NCBI RefSeq assembly: GCF_000422245.1
Contig: NZ_ATHI01000003.1
Location: 62,001-126,000, forward strand
Length of the DNA stretch: 64,000 bases
Direction: 5' to 3'
Origin: Alkalidesulfovibrio alkalitolerans DSM 16529
Lineage (GTDB): Bacteria; Desulfobacterota; Desulfovibrionia; Desulfovibrionales; Desulfovibrionaceae
The position numbers were made by a program, and so were the translations under genes. Position 1 is the stretch's first letter. Each line of letters opens with the position of its first letter. Under the pieces are notes generated by a model. It was not told the DNA's origin and searched no databases. It worked only from the letters and a program-made list of their open reading frames with translations. Of the stretch, positions 1 through 7,499 are shown piece by piece.

Positions 1-2
1 GT

Positions 3-1550
3 ATCCAGTTTCAGGTCGCCGTTGCCGGGGCGCAGTTCGCCACCGTGCTGCACGACTCTGGAGAACAGCCTGCGGGCCTGTCGTATCAGATGCCCGCCGA
101 CGTGCTTGAAGTGTCCTCCAGCTACGAGCTGCGGGCGCGGGTGAAAGACTTGTCCGGCCTGTGGTCCGACTGGTCCGCCGTTTCGGGCTTCGCCACTGCC
201 GCCAGTTTCGCCTATGTGGCCACGCCGACATTGGTGTCTCCCGCGAACAACGCCACGGACGTCGGTGAGACTCCCCTGCTGCAGACCGGCGCTTTCGCGG
301 TCATCGACGGAAGTGACACCCATGCGGCCAGCCGCTGGAGGGTCCGCGCTTCGGGCGGAACATGGGCGGAGCCGTTGTGGGATTCCGGCGAGGACGCCGT
401 GAACCTGCTCTCTCTGGCGTTGCCTGCGGGCATTCTGGAAGCCGGGTTGCGGGTCTACTACCTGCAGGTTCAGCACAAGGGCGAAACGCGCGGGTGGTCC
501 GAGTGGTCGAGCGAGGTCAAGGTCACGACCAAGCAGGCGTTTGCATACGTCTCCGGCGTTGCGCTGATTACCCCTGGCGGCGATGGCGGCACGTGGGCCT
601 ATGTGGACGAGGACGGCAACACCGTCCCCGACCCCGGCGCGGCTCATTTCAGCACTCATCCCGTCTGGGGCGGCATGCAGGACGTGGTTGTCGACGGCCA
701 GTACATGGTCAAGATTCCCAAGTTCTACATCCGCCGTGCGACGATCGGCTCTGGCGCGAACACCGGCAAGGAAGCCTGGTGGATCAGCGACCAGCCTGTT
801 GACGGGTATGTCGTGCATCCGGCGTTCAAGGTCGGCGGCAGCGAAGTCGATCAGATTTGCGTCGGCAAGTACCAGGCCAGCATGGACGGCTCCAAGCTCG
901 GCTCCAAGCCCGGCGTGTTGCCCGCTGTCAGCCGGACGCTGACGCAGTTTCTGGCTGATGCCGCTGCCCGCAACGTCTCCGGCGTGTCCGGGTTCGGCCT
1001 CTGGAGCGTCTATCACTGGTCCGCGATTCAGTGGCTCTACCTGGTGGAAAACGCCACCATGGACAGCCAGTCCGAGACCGGGCAAGGGCGCGTCAGCGCG
1101 TCGAGCGCGGCCAATGTCGACGCCTCGGATGTGGCGCAGGCCACCTATCGCGGGATCGTCGGCCTCTGGGGCAACGTCTGGCAGTGGATGGACGGCCTGA
1201 AAACGATCTCCGGCGTGATCAACCTCTGGGATCGCGAAGGCAATCAGACATGGGTGAATACCGGCCAGACCCCGCCGAACATAAACAACAGCACGTATCC
1301 TGTGACGTTCATGGACGCCAGCGGAAGCGGCTACGACATGGACGACGTGTTTATCGGCAAGACCGGCCCCACCAGCAACTCCGGCGCGACTGCCCCGGAC
1401 TATCAGCACTGGAACAATTCCGCCGAGTCCTTCCCGATCGTGGGCGGCAGCTGGAGCAACGGCGCGGATGCGGGGCTGTGGTGCGTCCACTGCCCCTACG
1501 CGGCGTCGACCTCGGCCCCGCACCTCGGTGCGCGCCTGGCGAAGGTGTAA
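3..1550 (+). CDS. DGR target protein: phage tail/receptor-binding-like protein with C-type-lectin-like C-terminus (5' partial)
   Basis: The reading frame is open from the left edge, so the start lies outside the window. The visible part carries two similar Ig/FN3-like repeats, with recurring GLWSDWS and GWSEWSS strings, then a C-type-lectin/FGE-sulfatase-like domain with motifs such as FGLWSVYHWSAIQWLY and GLWGNVWQWMDG. The last 40 codons contain the variable repeat and end in the GARLAKV tail. This is the usual layout of a DGR-diversified ligand-binding protein: a constant scaffold with surface residues varied near the C-terminus. Position next to avd, TR and RT, and upstream of a tail-fibre assembly-like gene, suggests a phage tail or receptor-binding protein. 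The exact ligand cannot be read from sequence. Confidence 0.85.
   Translation: MQFQVAVAGAQFATVLHDSGEQPAGLSYQMPADVLEVSSSYELRARVKDLSGLWSDWSAVSGFATAASFAYVATPTLVSPANNATDVGETPLLQTGAFAVIDGSDTHAASRWRVRASGGTWAEPLWDSGEDAVNLLSLALPAGILEAGLRVYYLQVQHKGETRGWSEWSSEVKVTTKQAFAYVSGVALITPGGDGGTWAYVDEDGNTVPDPGAAHFSTHPVWGGMQDVVVDGQYMVKIPKFYIRRATIGSGANTGKEAWWISDQPVDGYVVHPAFKVGGSEVDQICVGKYQASMDGSKLGSKPGVLPAVSRTLTQFLADAAARNVSGVSGFGLWSVYHWSAIQWLYLVENATMDSQSETGQGRVSASSAANVDASDVAQATYRGIVGLWGNVWQWMDGLKTISGVINLWDREGNQTWVNTGQTPPNINNSTYPVTFMDASGSGYDMDDVFIGKTGPTSNSGATAPDYQHWNNSAESFPIVGGSWSNGADAGLWCVHCPYAASTSAPHLGARLAKV
1424..1543 (+). repeat. DGR variable repeat (VR)
   Basis: This 120-bp segment at the 3' end of the target gene aligns without gaps to 1977-2096 (offset 553). 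The two copies differ at 15 positions and every one is an adenine in the template copy; no C, G or T of the template is changed. The changes fall in 12 codons: Y to S, T to P, I to L, and nine template Asn codons that became S, D, C, H, P, Y, T, A and H. The last 17-18 bp, rich in G and C, are identical in both copies and are the likely initiation-of-mutagenic-homology zone. Confidence 0.96.
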
Positions 1551-1563
1551 TGTGTCTTGCAAC

Positions 1564-1950
1564 GTGAGTCATGCAAGGGCGGGCGATAGCCCGCCCTCTT
1601 CCGGGTACGCCCAGCCGAGCCCGTACGCGACCCTCCTCGCGAAAATCGAAGAGGTGGAAGCCTACACACACACCGTGCTGCAGCAGTATCCGAAAATCGA
1701 GCGGTACGCCCTGTGCGCCGACATACGGGCGGCGCTGGCGAACATTCAGCGCCTCTCCATCGTCGCATGGAAGCGGTACCACAAGAAAACAACGCTGCAA
1801 GACCTCGACGTGGAGATCGAGGTTTTGAGGATGTGGATACGCAAATCGTTGCGCCTGAAATACATCACGCCGCGCCGCTATGAAATATGGGTGCGGCACG
1901 TAAACGAGATCGGCCGCATGGTCGGCGGATGGCTCAAGGCGGCAAGATGA
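1564..1950 (+). CDS. avd: DGR accessory variability determinant (Avd-like four-helix protein)
   Basis: The protein is small, basic and mostly helical. Its C-terminal signature ITPRRYEIWVRHVNEIGRMV followed by GGWLKA is typical of Avd proteins, which form a pentameric four-helix barrel, bind the reverse transcriptase and template RNA, and are needed for mutagenic retrohoming in the Bordetella phage system. A GTG at 1564 gives 128 residues, the length of Bordetella Avd, but no clear ribosome binding site is visible, so the start is uncertain. With this start the VR-proximal hairpin lies inside the first codons. The gene sits between VR and TR, the common Avd position. The stop at 1948-1950 is 26 bp before TR. 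Confidence 0.88.
   Translation: MSHARAGDSPPSSGYAQPSPYATLLAKIEEVEAYTHTVLQQYPKIERYALCADIRAALANIQRLSIVAWKRYHKKTTLQDLDVEIEVLRMWIRKSLRLKYITPRRYEIWVRHVNEIGRMVGGWLKAAR
1577..1596 (+). other. DGR hairpin/cruciform downstream of VR
   Basis: A perfect inverted repeat with an 8-bp stem (GGGCGGGC/GCCCGCCC) and a four-base GATA loop begins 33 bp after the end of VR; an A-T pair can extend the stem to 9 bp. In Bordetella phage BPP-1 an 8-bp-stem/4-nt-loop hairpin in the same relative place is needed for efficient target recognition. The match in geometry supports the same role here. No such structure with the same sequence flanks TR. Confidence 0.75.
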
Positions 1951-1976
1951 ATATTCAGGGCGGATGCCTGTCAACG

Positions 1977-2096
1977 CGAGTACTTCCCGATCGTGGGCGG
2001 CAACTGGAGCAACGGCGCGAATGCGGGGCTGTGGAACGTCAACTGCAACAACGCGGCGTCGAACTCGAACACGAACATCGGTGCGCGCCTGGCGAA
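1977..2096 (+). ncRNA. DGR template repeat (TR), part of the template RNA
   Basis: This is the invariant donor copy of VR. It has nine AAC codons plus one AAT in the VR frame, the codon bias seen in templates because adenine mutation of AAC can reach many residues without making stop codons. Identity to VR starts at 1977 and ends sharply at 2096. It lies between avd and the reverse transcriptase on the same strand, so the transcript can serve as template RNA. It is not expected to be translated; the open frame running through it into the RT frame is judged incidental. Confidence 0.95.
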
Positions 2097-2240
2097 CGGC
2101 AACGGCCAGAAGCCCGTCGCTTACGGGCGGCGGGACAGTGCCTGTCCTTCGGGGCGTCCGTCCTGACCTGTCCGGTCAAAGATCAACAAACAGCAGCGGC
2201 AAGTAGCCGTGCGCGAAAGTGGCTGCTGGTAATCATACAA
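2097..2240 (+). ncRNA. Structured spacer between TR and RT (probable cDNA-priming part of the DGR RNA)
   Basis: In BPP-1 the RNA just 3' of TR folds with Avd-RT and primes cDNA synthesis. Here the spacer has two consecutive hairpins: GCCCGT/ACGGGC with a 5-nt loop (2112-2128) and GGACAG/CTGTCC with a 3-nt loop (2133-2147). No protein is supported in this stretch. The role is inferred from position and structure. Confidence 0.55.
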
Positions 2241-3266
2241 ATGCCAATCACACACAGCGACCTATTCGCCAGAATCATCGACTTCGACAACCTGTGGAGC
2301 GCGTATCTGGCCACGCGAAAAGGCAAGCGGTACCGCCGTGAAGTGGCGGAGTTCAGTGTCAACCTGGAAGAGAACCTTATCAATATACATAACCATCTCG
2401 TATGGGGAAGCTGGGAGCCTGGAAGGCCCCGCAGTTTCACGGTTTTTGAACCCAAACGCCGGGATATTCAGGCTCCGCCATTTGCGGACAGAATTGTCCA
2501 CCATGCCCTGGTCCGGGTGGTAGAGCCGCTGTTCGAGCGGCGGTTCATCTATCACAGCTATGCCTGCAGGACGGGCAAGGGCGCGCAGCGAGCCGTGTGG
2601 GCGTTGCAGCGCATGCTGCGTACGGCGCATAGGAACTGGCAAACTCCGTATGTCGTAAAGGCCGACATCAAGAGCTATTTCGCCAGTATTCGACATGATG
2701 TGCTGTTCACGGCCATTGAGCGGGTCGTCTCCTGTAAGGACACCCTTGACCTCTGGAAGAGGATCACCGCCGGGTATGGCCATGATGGCGTCGGCCTTCC
2801 GGTCGGCGCTTTGACGAGTCAGCTCGCCGCCAATGTCATGCTGGACCAGCTGGATCACGCCATGACGGATGGCGCGGGCGTCGGGCGGTATGTTCGGTAT
2901 ATGGACGACTTCATAATCGTTGCCCCCGACAAGGCTGCTGCATGGCGCGCCTTGAACGCCGCAGCGGATACGGTCGCCGGGCTCGGGCTGGCCTTAAACC
3001 CCAAAACCAAGATCATTCCGGCAAAGTGCGGAGTCGACTTCTGCGGCTATCGCACCTGGGCGACGCATATCCTGCCCCGCAAGAGAAACATGCGCAAGGC
3101 GCGCCGGATGTTCCGGAGGATGGTCAGGCAATACGCCGCCGGACAGATACCGCTTCAATATGTCCAGCAGCGAGTGGCCAGCTTTCTGGCATACACCAAG
3201 CATTGCTCGGCAGATCGCAGCGTGCGGTCCATTCTGGGCGATGCCGTATTTATCAAAGGAGAATGA
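2241..3266 (+). CDS. DGR-type reverse transcriptase
   Basis: The protein has 341 residues from the ATG at 2241. Visible RT motifs in order are VVKADIKSYFASI (first catalytic Asp), GLPVGALTSQ and YVRYMDDFIIV (catalytic YMDD). The SQ ending of the GxxxSQ motif, instead of the QGxxxSP of retroviral and group II intron enzymes, is the DGR hallmark. There is no maturase, endonuclease or RNase H domain, also typical. It makes cDNA from TR RNA, misincorporating at template adenines, and the cDNA replaces VR. The frame is open upstream through TR, but residues before the start have no RT similarity. The Shine-Dalgarno is weak. Its stop overlaps an ATG and is followed at once by the tail-fibre assembly-like gene. 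Confidence 0.95.
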   Translation: MPITHSDLFARIIDFDNLWSAYLATRKGKRYRREVAEFSVNLEENLINIHNHLVWGSWEPGRPRSFTVFEPKRRDIQAPPFADRIVHHALVRVVEPLFERRFIYHSYACRTGKGAQRAVWALQRMLRTAHRNWQTPYVVKADIKSYFASIRHDVLFTAIERVVSCKDTLDLWKRITAGYGHDGVGLPVGALTSQLAANVMLDQLDHAMTDGAGVGRYVRYMDDFIIVAPDKAAAWRALNAAADTVAGLGLALNPKTKIIPAKCGVDFCGYRTWATHILPRKRNMRKARRMFRRMVRQYAAGQIPLQYVQQRVASFLAYTKHCSADRSVRSILGDAVFIKGE

Positions 3267-3268
3267 CG

Positions 3269-3856
3269 ATGTTGATTGAAAACAATGTGCTGACTGTGGA
3301 CGGCCACACCGAAGAGCTGCCGCGCCTGGCCACCCCCGGCGTTGTCCGTGTCTGGAAGGTTCCCACGGAATACCGCGAGAGCGGCTATTTCGTGTCCGTA
3401 CAGGCTGCCGGAAAGCCGATGGAGCTTCCCGCCTGCGCGGCAAACGAAATGCAGTTTGTCGGCGAGGCGGAGCTGGCTCCGGCCGACGACGCGGCTCTGG
3501 ACCAGGTGAAAAAGGAAAAGCTCTCGCAGGTGCTTGTCGCCAGCGACGCCGCTATGGCCGCGCTTTCCTCGCGCTATTCGGAGCATGAGAAGCTGAGCTG
3601 GCCGAAGCAGGAGCAGGAAGCCAAGGCGCTGCAGGCTGACCCCGAAGCCCCTGCTCCTCTGCTGAGAGGCATTGCCGCCACGCGTGGAATCACTCTCGAA
3701 GCGCTCCAGGCCAAGGTTCTGGCGAACGTGGGAGCCTCCGAGGCCGCTACGGCCTTCATCCTTGGCACCCAGCAGAAGTATGAAGACGAGATCGCCGCTG
3801 CTACCACGATTGAAGAGGTGCAGCAGGTCGTCCCGATCTTCGAGATGCCGGAGTAA
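3269..3856 (+). CDS. Phage tail-fibre assembly-like protein (DUF4376-like)
   Basis: The N-terminal half is a short beta-rich domain; the C-terminal half has the pattern LSWPKQEQEAKALQADPE, then a helical stretch and EDEIAAATTIEEVQQV, resembling tail-fibre assembly/DUF4376 proteins found next to fibre genes in prophages. Such proteins are thought to help fold or attach fibres. The start is chosen at 3269 because AGGAG at 3258-3262 is 6 nt upstream; an ATG at 3263 that overlaps the RT stop is too close to that site. Co-directional and almost contiguous with the DGR, it supports a tail-module origin for the diversified protein. Family assignment is from memory of the pattern, not a search. Confidence 0.7.
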   Translation: MLIENNVLTVDGHTEELPRLATPGVVRVWKVPTEYRESGYFVSVQAAGKPMELPACAANEMQFVGEAELAPADDAALDQVKKEKLSQVLVASDAAMAALSSRYSEHEKLSWPKQEQEAKALQADPEAPAPLLRGIAATRGITLEALQAKVLANVGASEAATAFILGTQQKYEDEIAAATTIEEVQQVVPIFEMPE

Positions 3857-3860
3857 ACAC

Positions 3861-4127
3861 ATGGCTTCCAACGGTTGCGGACTCTTCGGAACATTGTCTA
3901 AGGTGTGGCGCGTCGTATCCGGCGGCGCGCCGCCTTTTGAGGCTTGCTGTGACGAGCATGACCTCGCCTATGAACAGATAGAAAACGGGGCGGATAGGAG
4001 GTGGGCTGACAAGCACTTCCTGCGCTGCATGGAGGCACATGGCCATCCGGCGTCAGGAAAGGTGTTTTTCGTGCTAATACGCTGTGGAGGCTGGCTTTCT
4101 TTCGTGCTGCGCAGGTTTCGCGACTGA
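3861..4127 (+). CDS. Small phospholipase-A2-like prophage protein
   Basis: The 88-residue product contains PPFEACCDEHDLAYEQ near residue 30, matching the active-site pattern CCxxHD of secreted phospholipase A2, where His and Asp form the catalytic pair. An NGCG string at the N-terminus could correspond to a calcium-loop remnant, and a hydrophobic segment (GKVFFVLIRCGGWLSFVL) closes the protein. It follows the tail-fibre assembly-like gene by 4 bp, so it belongs to the prophage cargo. A role in membrane attack or lysis is an inference; full-length PLA2 features cannot be confirmed. Confidence 0.6.
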   Translation: MASNGCGLFGTLSKVWRVVSGGAPPFEACCDEHDLAYEQIENGADRRWADKHFLRCMEAHGHPASGKVFFVLIRCGGWLSFVLRRFRD

Positions 4128-4139
4128 GCGGCTTGGAAA

Positions 4140-4191
4140 TCTCAAATAATTAGAGCGCGTCTCAAATAATTCGAACAAGAATCTCAAATAA
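4140..4191. repeat. Three phased direct repeats at the prophage edge (possible transposable-phage right end)
   Basis: The 10-mer TCTCAAATAA occurs at 4140-4149, 4160-4169 and 4182-4191, spaced 20 and 22 bp; the first two copies extend to TCTCAAATAATT. Mu-like phages have transposase-binding sites repeated at about 22-bp spacing at their ends, and tail-fibre genes lie near their right end. The repeats stand exactly between the last prophage gene and the polysaccharide locus, and are A/T rich unlike the surroundings. The exact terminal bases and the target duplication cannot be fixed from one end. Confidence 0.5.
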
Positions 4192-4202
4192 AGTTTTCCG
4201 GC

Positions 4203-5687
4203 CTAAGGGTGTATGGGAACGTGCACGCCCTTGAAATACCCGTTGAGGACCGGCAGATCGTGGTACGCCAGCGTGTTCGTCCAGATACCTTGGTGGATCA
4301 ACGCCTCTGGAAAGCGTCTGCCCACGCCCTCGGTATAGAGGAATCGCCCCGGACGCTCGGCATGAAGCTCCTTGAGGCGCAAAAGCAGGGGCGAGACCTC
4401 CACGACATCGGCGACGCTGTGTTTGCCGGGCGTCATGATGGCAAGGGGGGGACGGCCATAATGGACCAGGGTTGTGGAAAGGTTTTTCAGCCAGAACGGG
4501 GCCACACCTCCGATCATGAGCAGGAAATGGACGCCGACGAGTGCTAGCGAAACTTTCTTTAGCAGCCCGCCTTGGGCCAGAAGCCGGTCCAAACCAGCGC
4601 TGGCGAGCAGGATGCCAGCGACGATCGCAGGGTCGCGGAAGGCGATGAGCCAGGCGATGACGTCGAAGCACAGGCTCTTTGGAAGATGGACAAGGACAAG
4701 CCCGCCAATGAAAGTCGTGGCGAGGGCTCGCTTGTGCGCCCGCGAAATATCCGCCTTGAACATCGACCAGGTGGTCAGCGCGAGGAACACCGGACCTATC
4801 CAGATGTTGCGCATTCCCGTCGCGAAATTGAAAGTAAGGAACCCTTCAATCCCGGCCGGGTAAAGCGGCTTGAAAAACAGAGCCCATATATTTTCTTTCG
4901 TGAAAAGGTTGAAAGGCACATACGTACGATAGCTTTCTGCGGGGAAGAGGGACATCTCGATGAATTGATGGTGAAAGCGAAAGGTGACCGCCAGAGCCAC
5001 GGCCGATCCCACGCCGGAAAGCCAGGCGATTCGCCCCAAGGAGGGCCTCATGCAGGCGATCATGATGCAAAATAGGATCGCATAGCTTGCAATGACGCCA
5101 CTGTGGCCATTGAGTACGAGCAGGGAGGCGCTCAGCGCCAGGAGGGAAGCGTTGAGCAGCGAGGTCCGCGCATCGCTCTCGTCAAGCAGCCGAAGCAAAA
5201 AGAAGAAAACCGGGGGCAGCATCGTCCATCCGACCATGACGGATGGCCAGAAGTCGATGATCGAATAGTTGACCGTGGCCGAACAGAATAGCCACGTGAA
5301 TGCCCCGGCGAGGGCGGCAAGGGGACCCACTCCCAGCGCGCGCGCCGTACCGAACACGAACCAGCCGCCCACGGCGAGATGGGACCAATACAACAGCACT
5401 AGGACCGTTTTGTCCGTGAGAACCTGGAGAGCGAACTGGACGGGATGGAAATAAAGAAACTGGGCGAACGGCTGGGGCATGCCAAGACCGAGGTGAGATG
5501 TCCAGTACACCCATTCTCCGTGACCCAAGGCCCGAGCCTGGAGGATTGTCGAATACACCGTCGCCATGAAACTTTCGAGATCCCTGGAGACGATGACAAA
5601 ATTGGGGCCGAACAAGGCGGCTGCGGCAAGGGCTATGAGCGTCAGGCAAAGGGGGAAGGAGAGCCCGCCCGCCTCCCTATTCCGCAA
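4203..5687 (-). CDS. YfhO-like polytopic membrane protein, probably truncated by the prophage
   Basis: The protein has many hydrophobic helices from residue 10 to about 400, an early RDLESFMATVY motif after the first helix, and the start of an extracytoplasmic domain (FLYTEGVG, VLNGYFKGVHV). It resembles YfhO/GT-C-like membrane proteins that act in surface glycan transfer. Members usually continue well beyond this point, but here the frame stops after 494 residues, 11 bp from the phased prophage-end repeats. A TTG at 5687 is chosen as start because AAGGAGG lies 6 nt upstream; it overlaps the end of cysC by 11 bp, so the two are coupled. Whether it is still functional is unknown. Confidence 0.65.
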   Translation of the reverse strand: MRNREAGGLSFPLCLTLIALAAAALFGPNFVIVSRDLESFMATVYSTILQARALGHGEWVYWTSHLGLGMPQPFAQFLYFHPVQFALQVLTDKTVLVLLYWSHLAVGGWFVFGTARALGVGPLAALAGAFTWLFCSATVNYSIIDFWPSVMVGWTMLPPVFFFLLRLLDESDARTSLLNASLLALSASLLVLNGHSGVIASYAILFCIMIACMRPSLGRIAWLSGVGSAVALAVTFRFHHQFIEMSLFPAESYRTYVPFNLFTKENIWALFFKPLYPAGIEGFLTFNFATGMRNIWIGPVFLALTTWSMFKADISRAHKRALATTFIGGLVLVHLPKSLCFDVIAWLIAFRDPAIVAGILLASAGLDRLLAQGGLLKKVSLALVGVHFLLMIGGVAPFWLKNLSTTLVHYGRPPLAIMTPGKHSVADVVEVSPLLLRLKELHAERPGRFLYTEGVGRRFPEALIHQGIWTNTLAYHDLPVLNGYFKGVHVPIHP

Positions 5688-6237
5688 GGGAGACCTCCTT
5701 CTCGGCCACTTCCTTCCGCCGGGGGATGAATGAGTTGTCCTCAAGGTATCGGATGACGGCGGTCAGGGCCTCGGCCTCGGACACGCAGTCGGTCTTGATG
5801 GTTATCTCCGGGGCCACGGGAGATTCATAGGGATCGCTGATGCCGGTGAAGTTTTTGATCTCTCCACATAGCGCCTTTTTATACAGTCCCTTGCAATCGC
5901 GCTCGATGAGCTTCTCCTTGCTGCACTGCAAAAAGACCTCGACATATCTCCCCAGGAGCTTTCTGTTCTTTTGCCTAGTCTCCTCGTACGGAGCGATGGC
6001 GCCGACGACGCTGATCACGTCGTTGCGGTTGAGCAGGTGCGAGACGAAACCGATGCGCAGAACGTTTATGTCCCTATCCTGTTTCGAATAAGTCAGCCCC
6101 TGGCTCAGGTTCGCGCGGACAACGTCCCCGTCAAGCCACTCGGATTTGAGTCCGCGCCGCACCAGTTCATCGTGCAGCTTGCGGGACAGGGTCGTTTTTC
6201 CTGCTCCTGAAAGGCCTGTAAACCATATGGTGAACAT
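5677..6237 (-). CDS. cysC: Adenylyl-sulfate kinase (APS kinase)
   Basis: The 186-residue protein has the P-loop GLSGAGKT at residues 8-15, DGDVVRANL, and IGFVSHLLNRNDV, all typical of CysC. It phosphorylates APS to PAPS, the donor for sulfotransferases. A dissimilatory sulfate reducer does not need PAPS to respire sulfate, so its place in a polysaccharide locus points to sulfation of a surface sugar or lipid. The start has AAAGGTGG a few bases upstream. It lies between wecB and the membrane protein, same strand. Confidence 0.93.
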   Translation of the reverse strand: MFTIWFTGLSGAGKTTLSRKLHDELVRRGLKSEWLDGDVVRANLSQGLTYSKQDRDINVLRIGFVSHLLNRNDVISVVGAIAPYEETRQKNRKLLGRYVEVFLQCSKEKLIERDCKGLYKKALCGEIKNFTGISDPYESPVAPEITIKTDCVSEAEALTAVIRYLEDNSFIPRRKEVAEKEVSLAE

Positions 6238-6350
6238 GGAACCACCTTTTATCGCTTTGACTCTTTATCCGGGGACGCTCGCCCCGCCCCATGCAGCACC
6301 CGCACATCGGTCGAAAGCGGCTCACCAGAGGGAACGTCTTTTTCGCGCAG

Positions 6351-7499
6351 TCAAAAAACTTTCAGCGCTTCCGCTATCCGTGCGGCCGCATCGCCTTGGC
6401 CGTAGCCCTGGAGCGGCGCGCGGCCGGGTTCGGCCGATTGGCCGCAGGCGGCGCGCGCGGCCAAGAGGATGCGTTCGCGATCCGCCCCGGCCAGGACGTT
6501 CCACCCCTGCTCCACGGTCTCCACCCACTCGGTCTCGTCGCGCATGGTCACGCACGGCTTGCCCAGGAAGCAGGCCTCCTTCTGCAGGCCGCCGCTGTCC
6601 GTGAGCACCGCGCCGCAGCCCGAGAGCAGGGCCATCATGTCCAGAAAGCCCACCGGCTCGATAAGCAAGAGTCCCGATGCATCGGCGGAAATCCCCTGCG
6701 CGGCGAGCCTGGCGCGTGTGCGCGGATGCAGCGGCACGACCACCGGCAGATCGGCCGAAAGCCCGGCCAGGGCCGCGAAGATGGCCGAAAGCCGCGCCGG
6801 GTCGTCCGTGTTCTCGGCCCGGTGCACGGTGCACAGCGCAAAATCACCCGAAAGCCCCAGTTCGCGGCGCAGCCGGTCGATGCGCCCTTCCGCGCGCACC
6901 TGGCCGGAAAAGCGCAGCACCGCGTCGTACATCACGTCGCCCGTGAGCAGCACGCGCACCGGCCTGTCGAAGGGCCGCGCGGCCGGATCGCGGCCGGGCC
7001 CGCCGTCCGCGACGCCCTCGGCGGCCAGGTTGTCCACGGCCGTCTGCGTGGGGCAAAAAAGGATGTTCGCGGCGTGGTCCGTGAGCACGCGGTTCACTTC
7101 CTCGGGCATGCGGCGGTTGAAGCTGCGCAGCCCCGCCTCCACATGGGCCACGGGCACGTGCAGCTTCACGGCCGCGAGCGCCCCGGCCAGGGTCGAGTTG
7201 GTGTCGCCGTAAACCAGCACCATGTCCGGCCGCTCGGCCAGAATCAGCGACTCAAGGGCCTCGGTCATGCGTCCGGTCATGGCCCCGTGCGTGCCGCCGC
7301 CAAGCCCCAGATCGTGCGCCGGGCGGGGGATGCCCATCTCCTCGAAGAAGACGCGCGACATGTTGTCGTCGAAGTGCTGGCCCGTGTGCACCAGAATCTC
7401 GTCCAGCCCCTCGGCCGCCAACGCGGCCGAGACGGGGGCGGCCTTGACGAACTGCGGCCTGGCCCCGACCACGGTGAGGATGCGCGTCTTTCCGCTCAT
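6351..7499 (-). CDS. wecB: Non-hydrolysing UDP-N-acetylglucosamine 2-epimerase
   Basis: Length (382 residues) and motifs fit Wec[15 protein letters not shown] near the N-terminus, [45 protein letters not shown] and the C-terminal [11 protein letters not shown]. It interconverts UDP-GlcNAc and UDP-ManNAc in the cytoplasm for surface polysaccharide synthesis. Its ATG overlaps the stop of the upstream decarboxylase gene (ATGA), indicating co-translation. Confidence 0.95.
   Translation of the reverse strand: MSGKTRILTVVGARPQFVKAAPVSAALAAEGLDEILVHTGQHFDDNMSRVFFEEMGIPRPAHDLGLGGGTHGAMTGRMTEALESLILAERPDMVLVYGDTNSTLAGALAAVKLHVPVAHVEAGLRSFNRRMPEEVNRVLTDHAANILFCPTQTAVDNLAAEGVADGGPGRDPAARPFDRPVRVLLTGDVMYDAVLRFSGQVRAEGRIDRLRRELGLSGDFALCTVHRAENTDDPARLSAIFAALAGLSADLPVVVPLHPRTRARLAAQGISADASGLLLIEPVGFLDMMALLSGCGAVLTDSGGLQKEACFLGKPCVTMRDETEWVETVEQGWNVLAGADRERILLAARAACGQSAEPGRAPLQGYGQGDAAARIAEALKVF

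Noticed and set aside
1887-2240. Open frame running through TR into the reverse transcriptase
   Set aside because: TR is expected to be RNA template only; the residues have no RT similarity, and the RT motifs begin after the ATG at 2241.
4203-5687. Calling the YfhO-like gene a proven pseudogene
   Set aside because: Truncation is inferred from family length and the prophage edge; the frame itself is intact and some members could be shorter.
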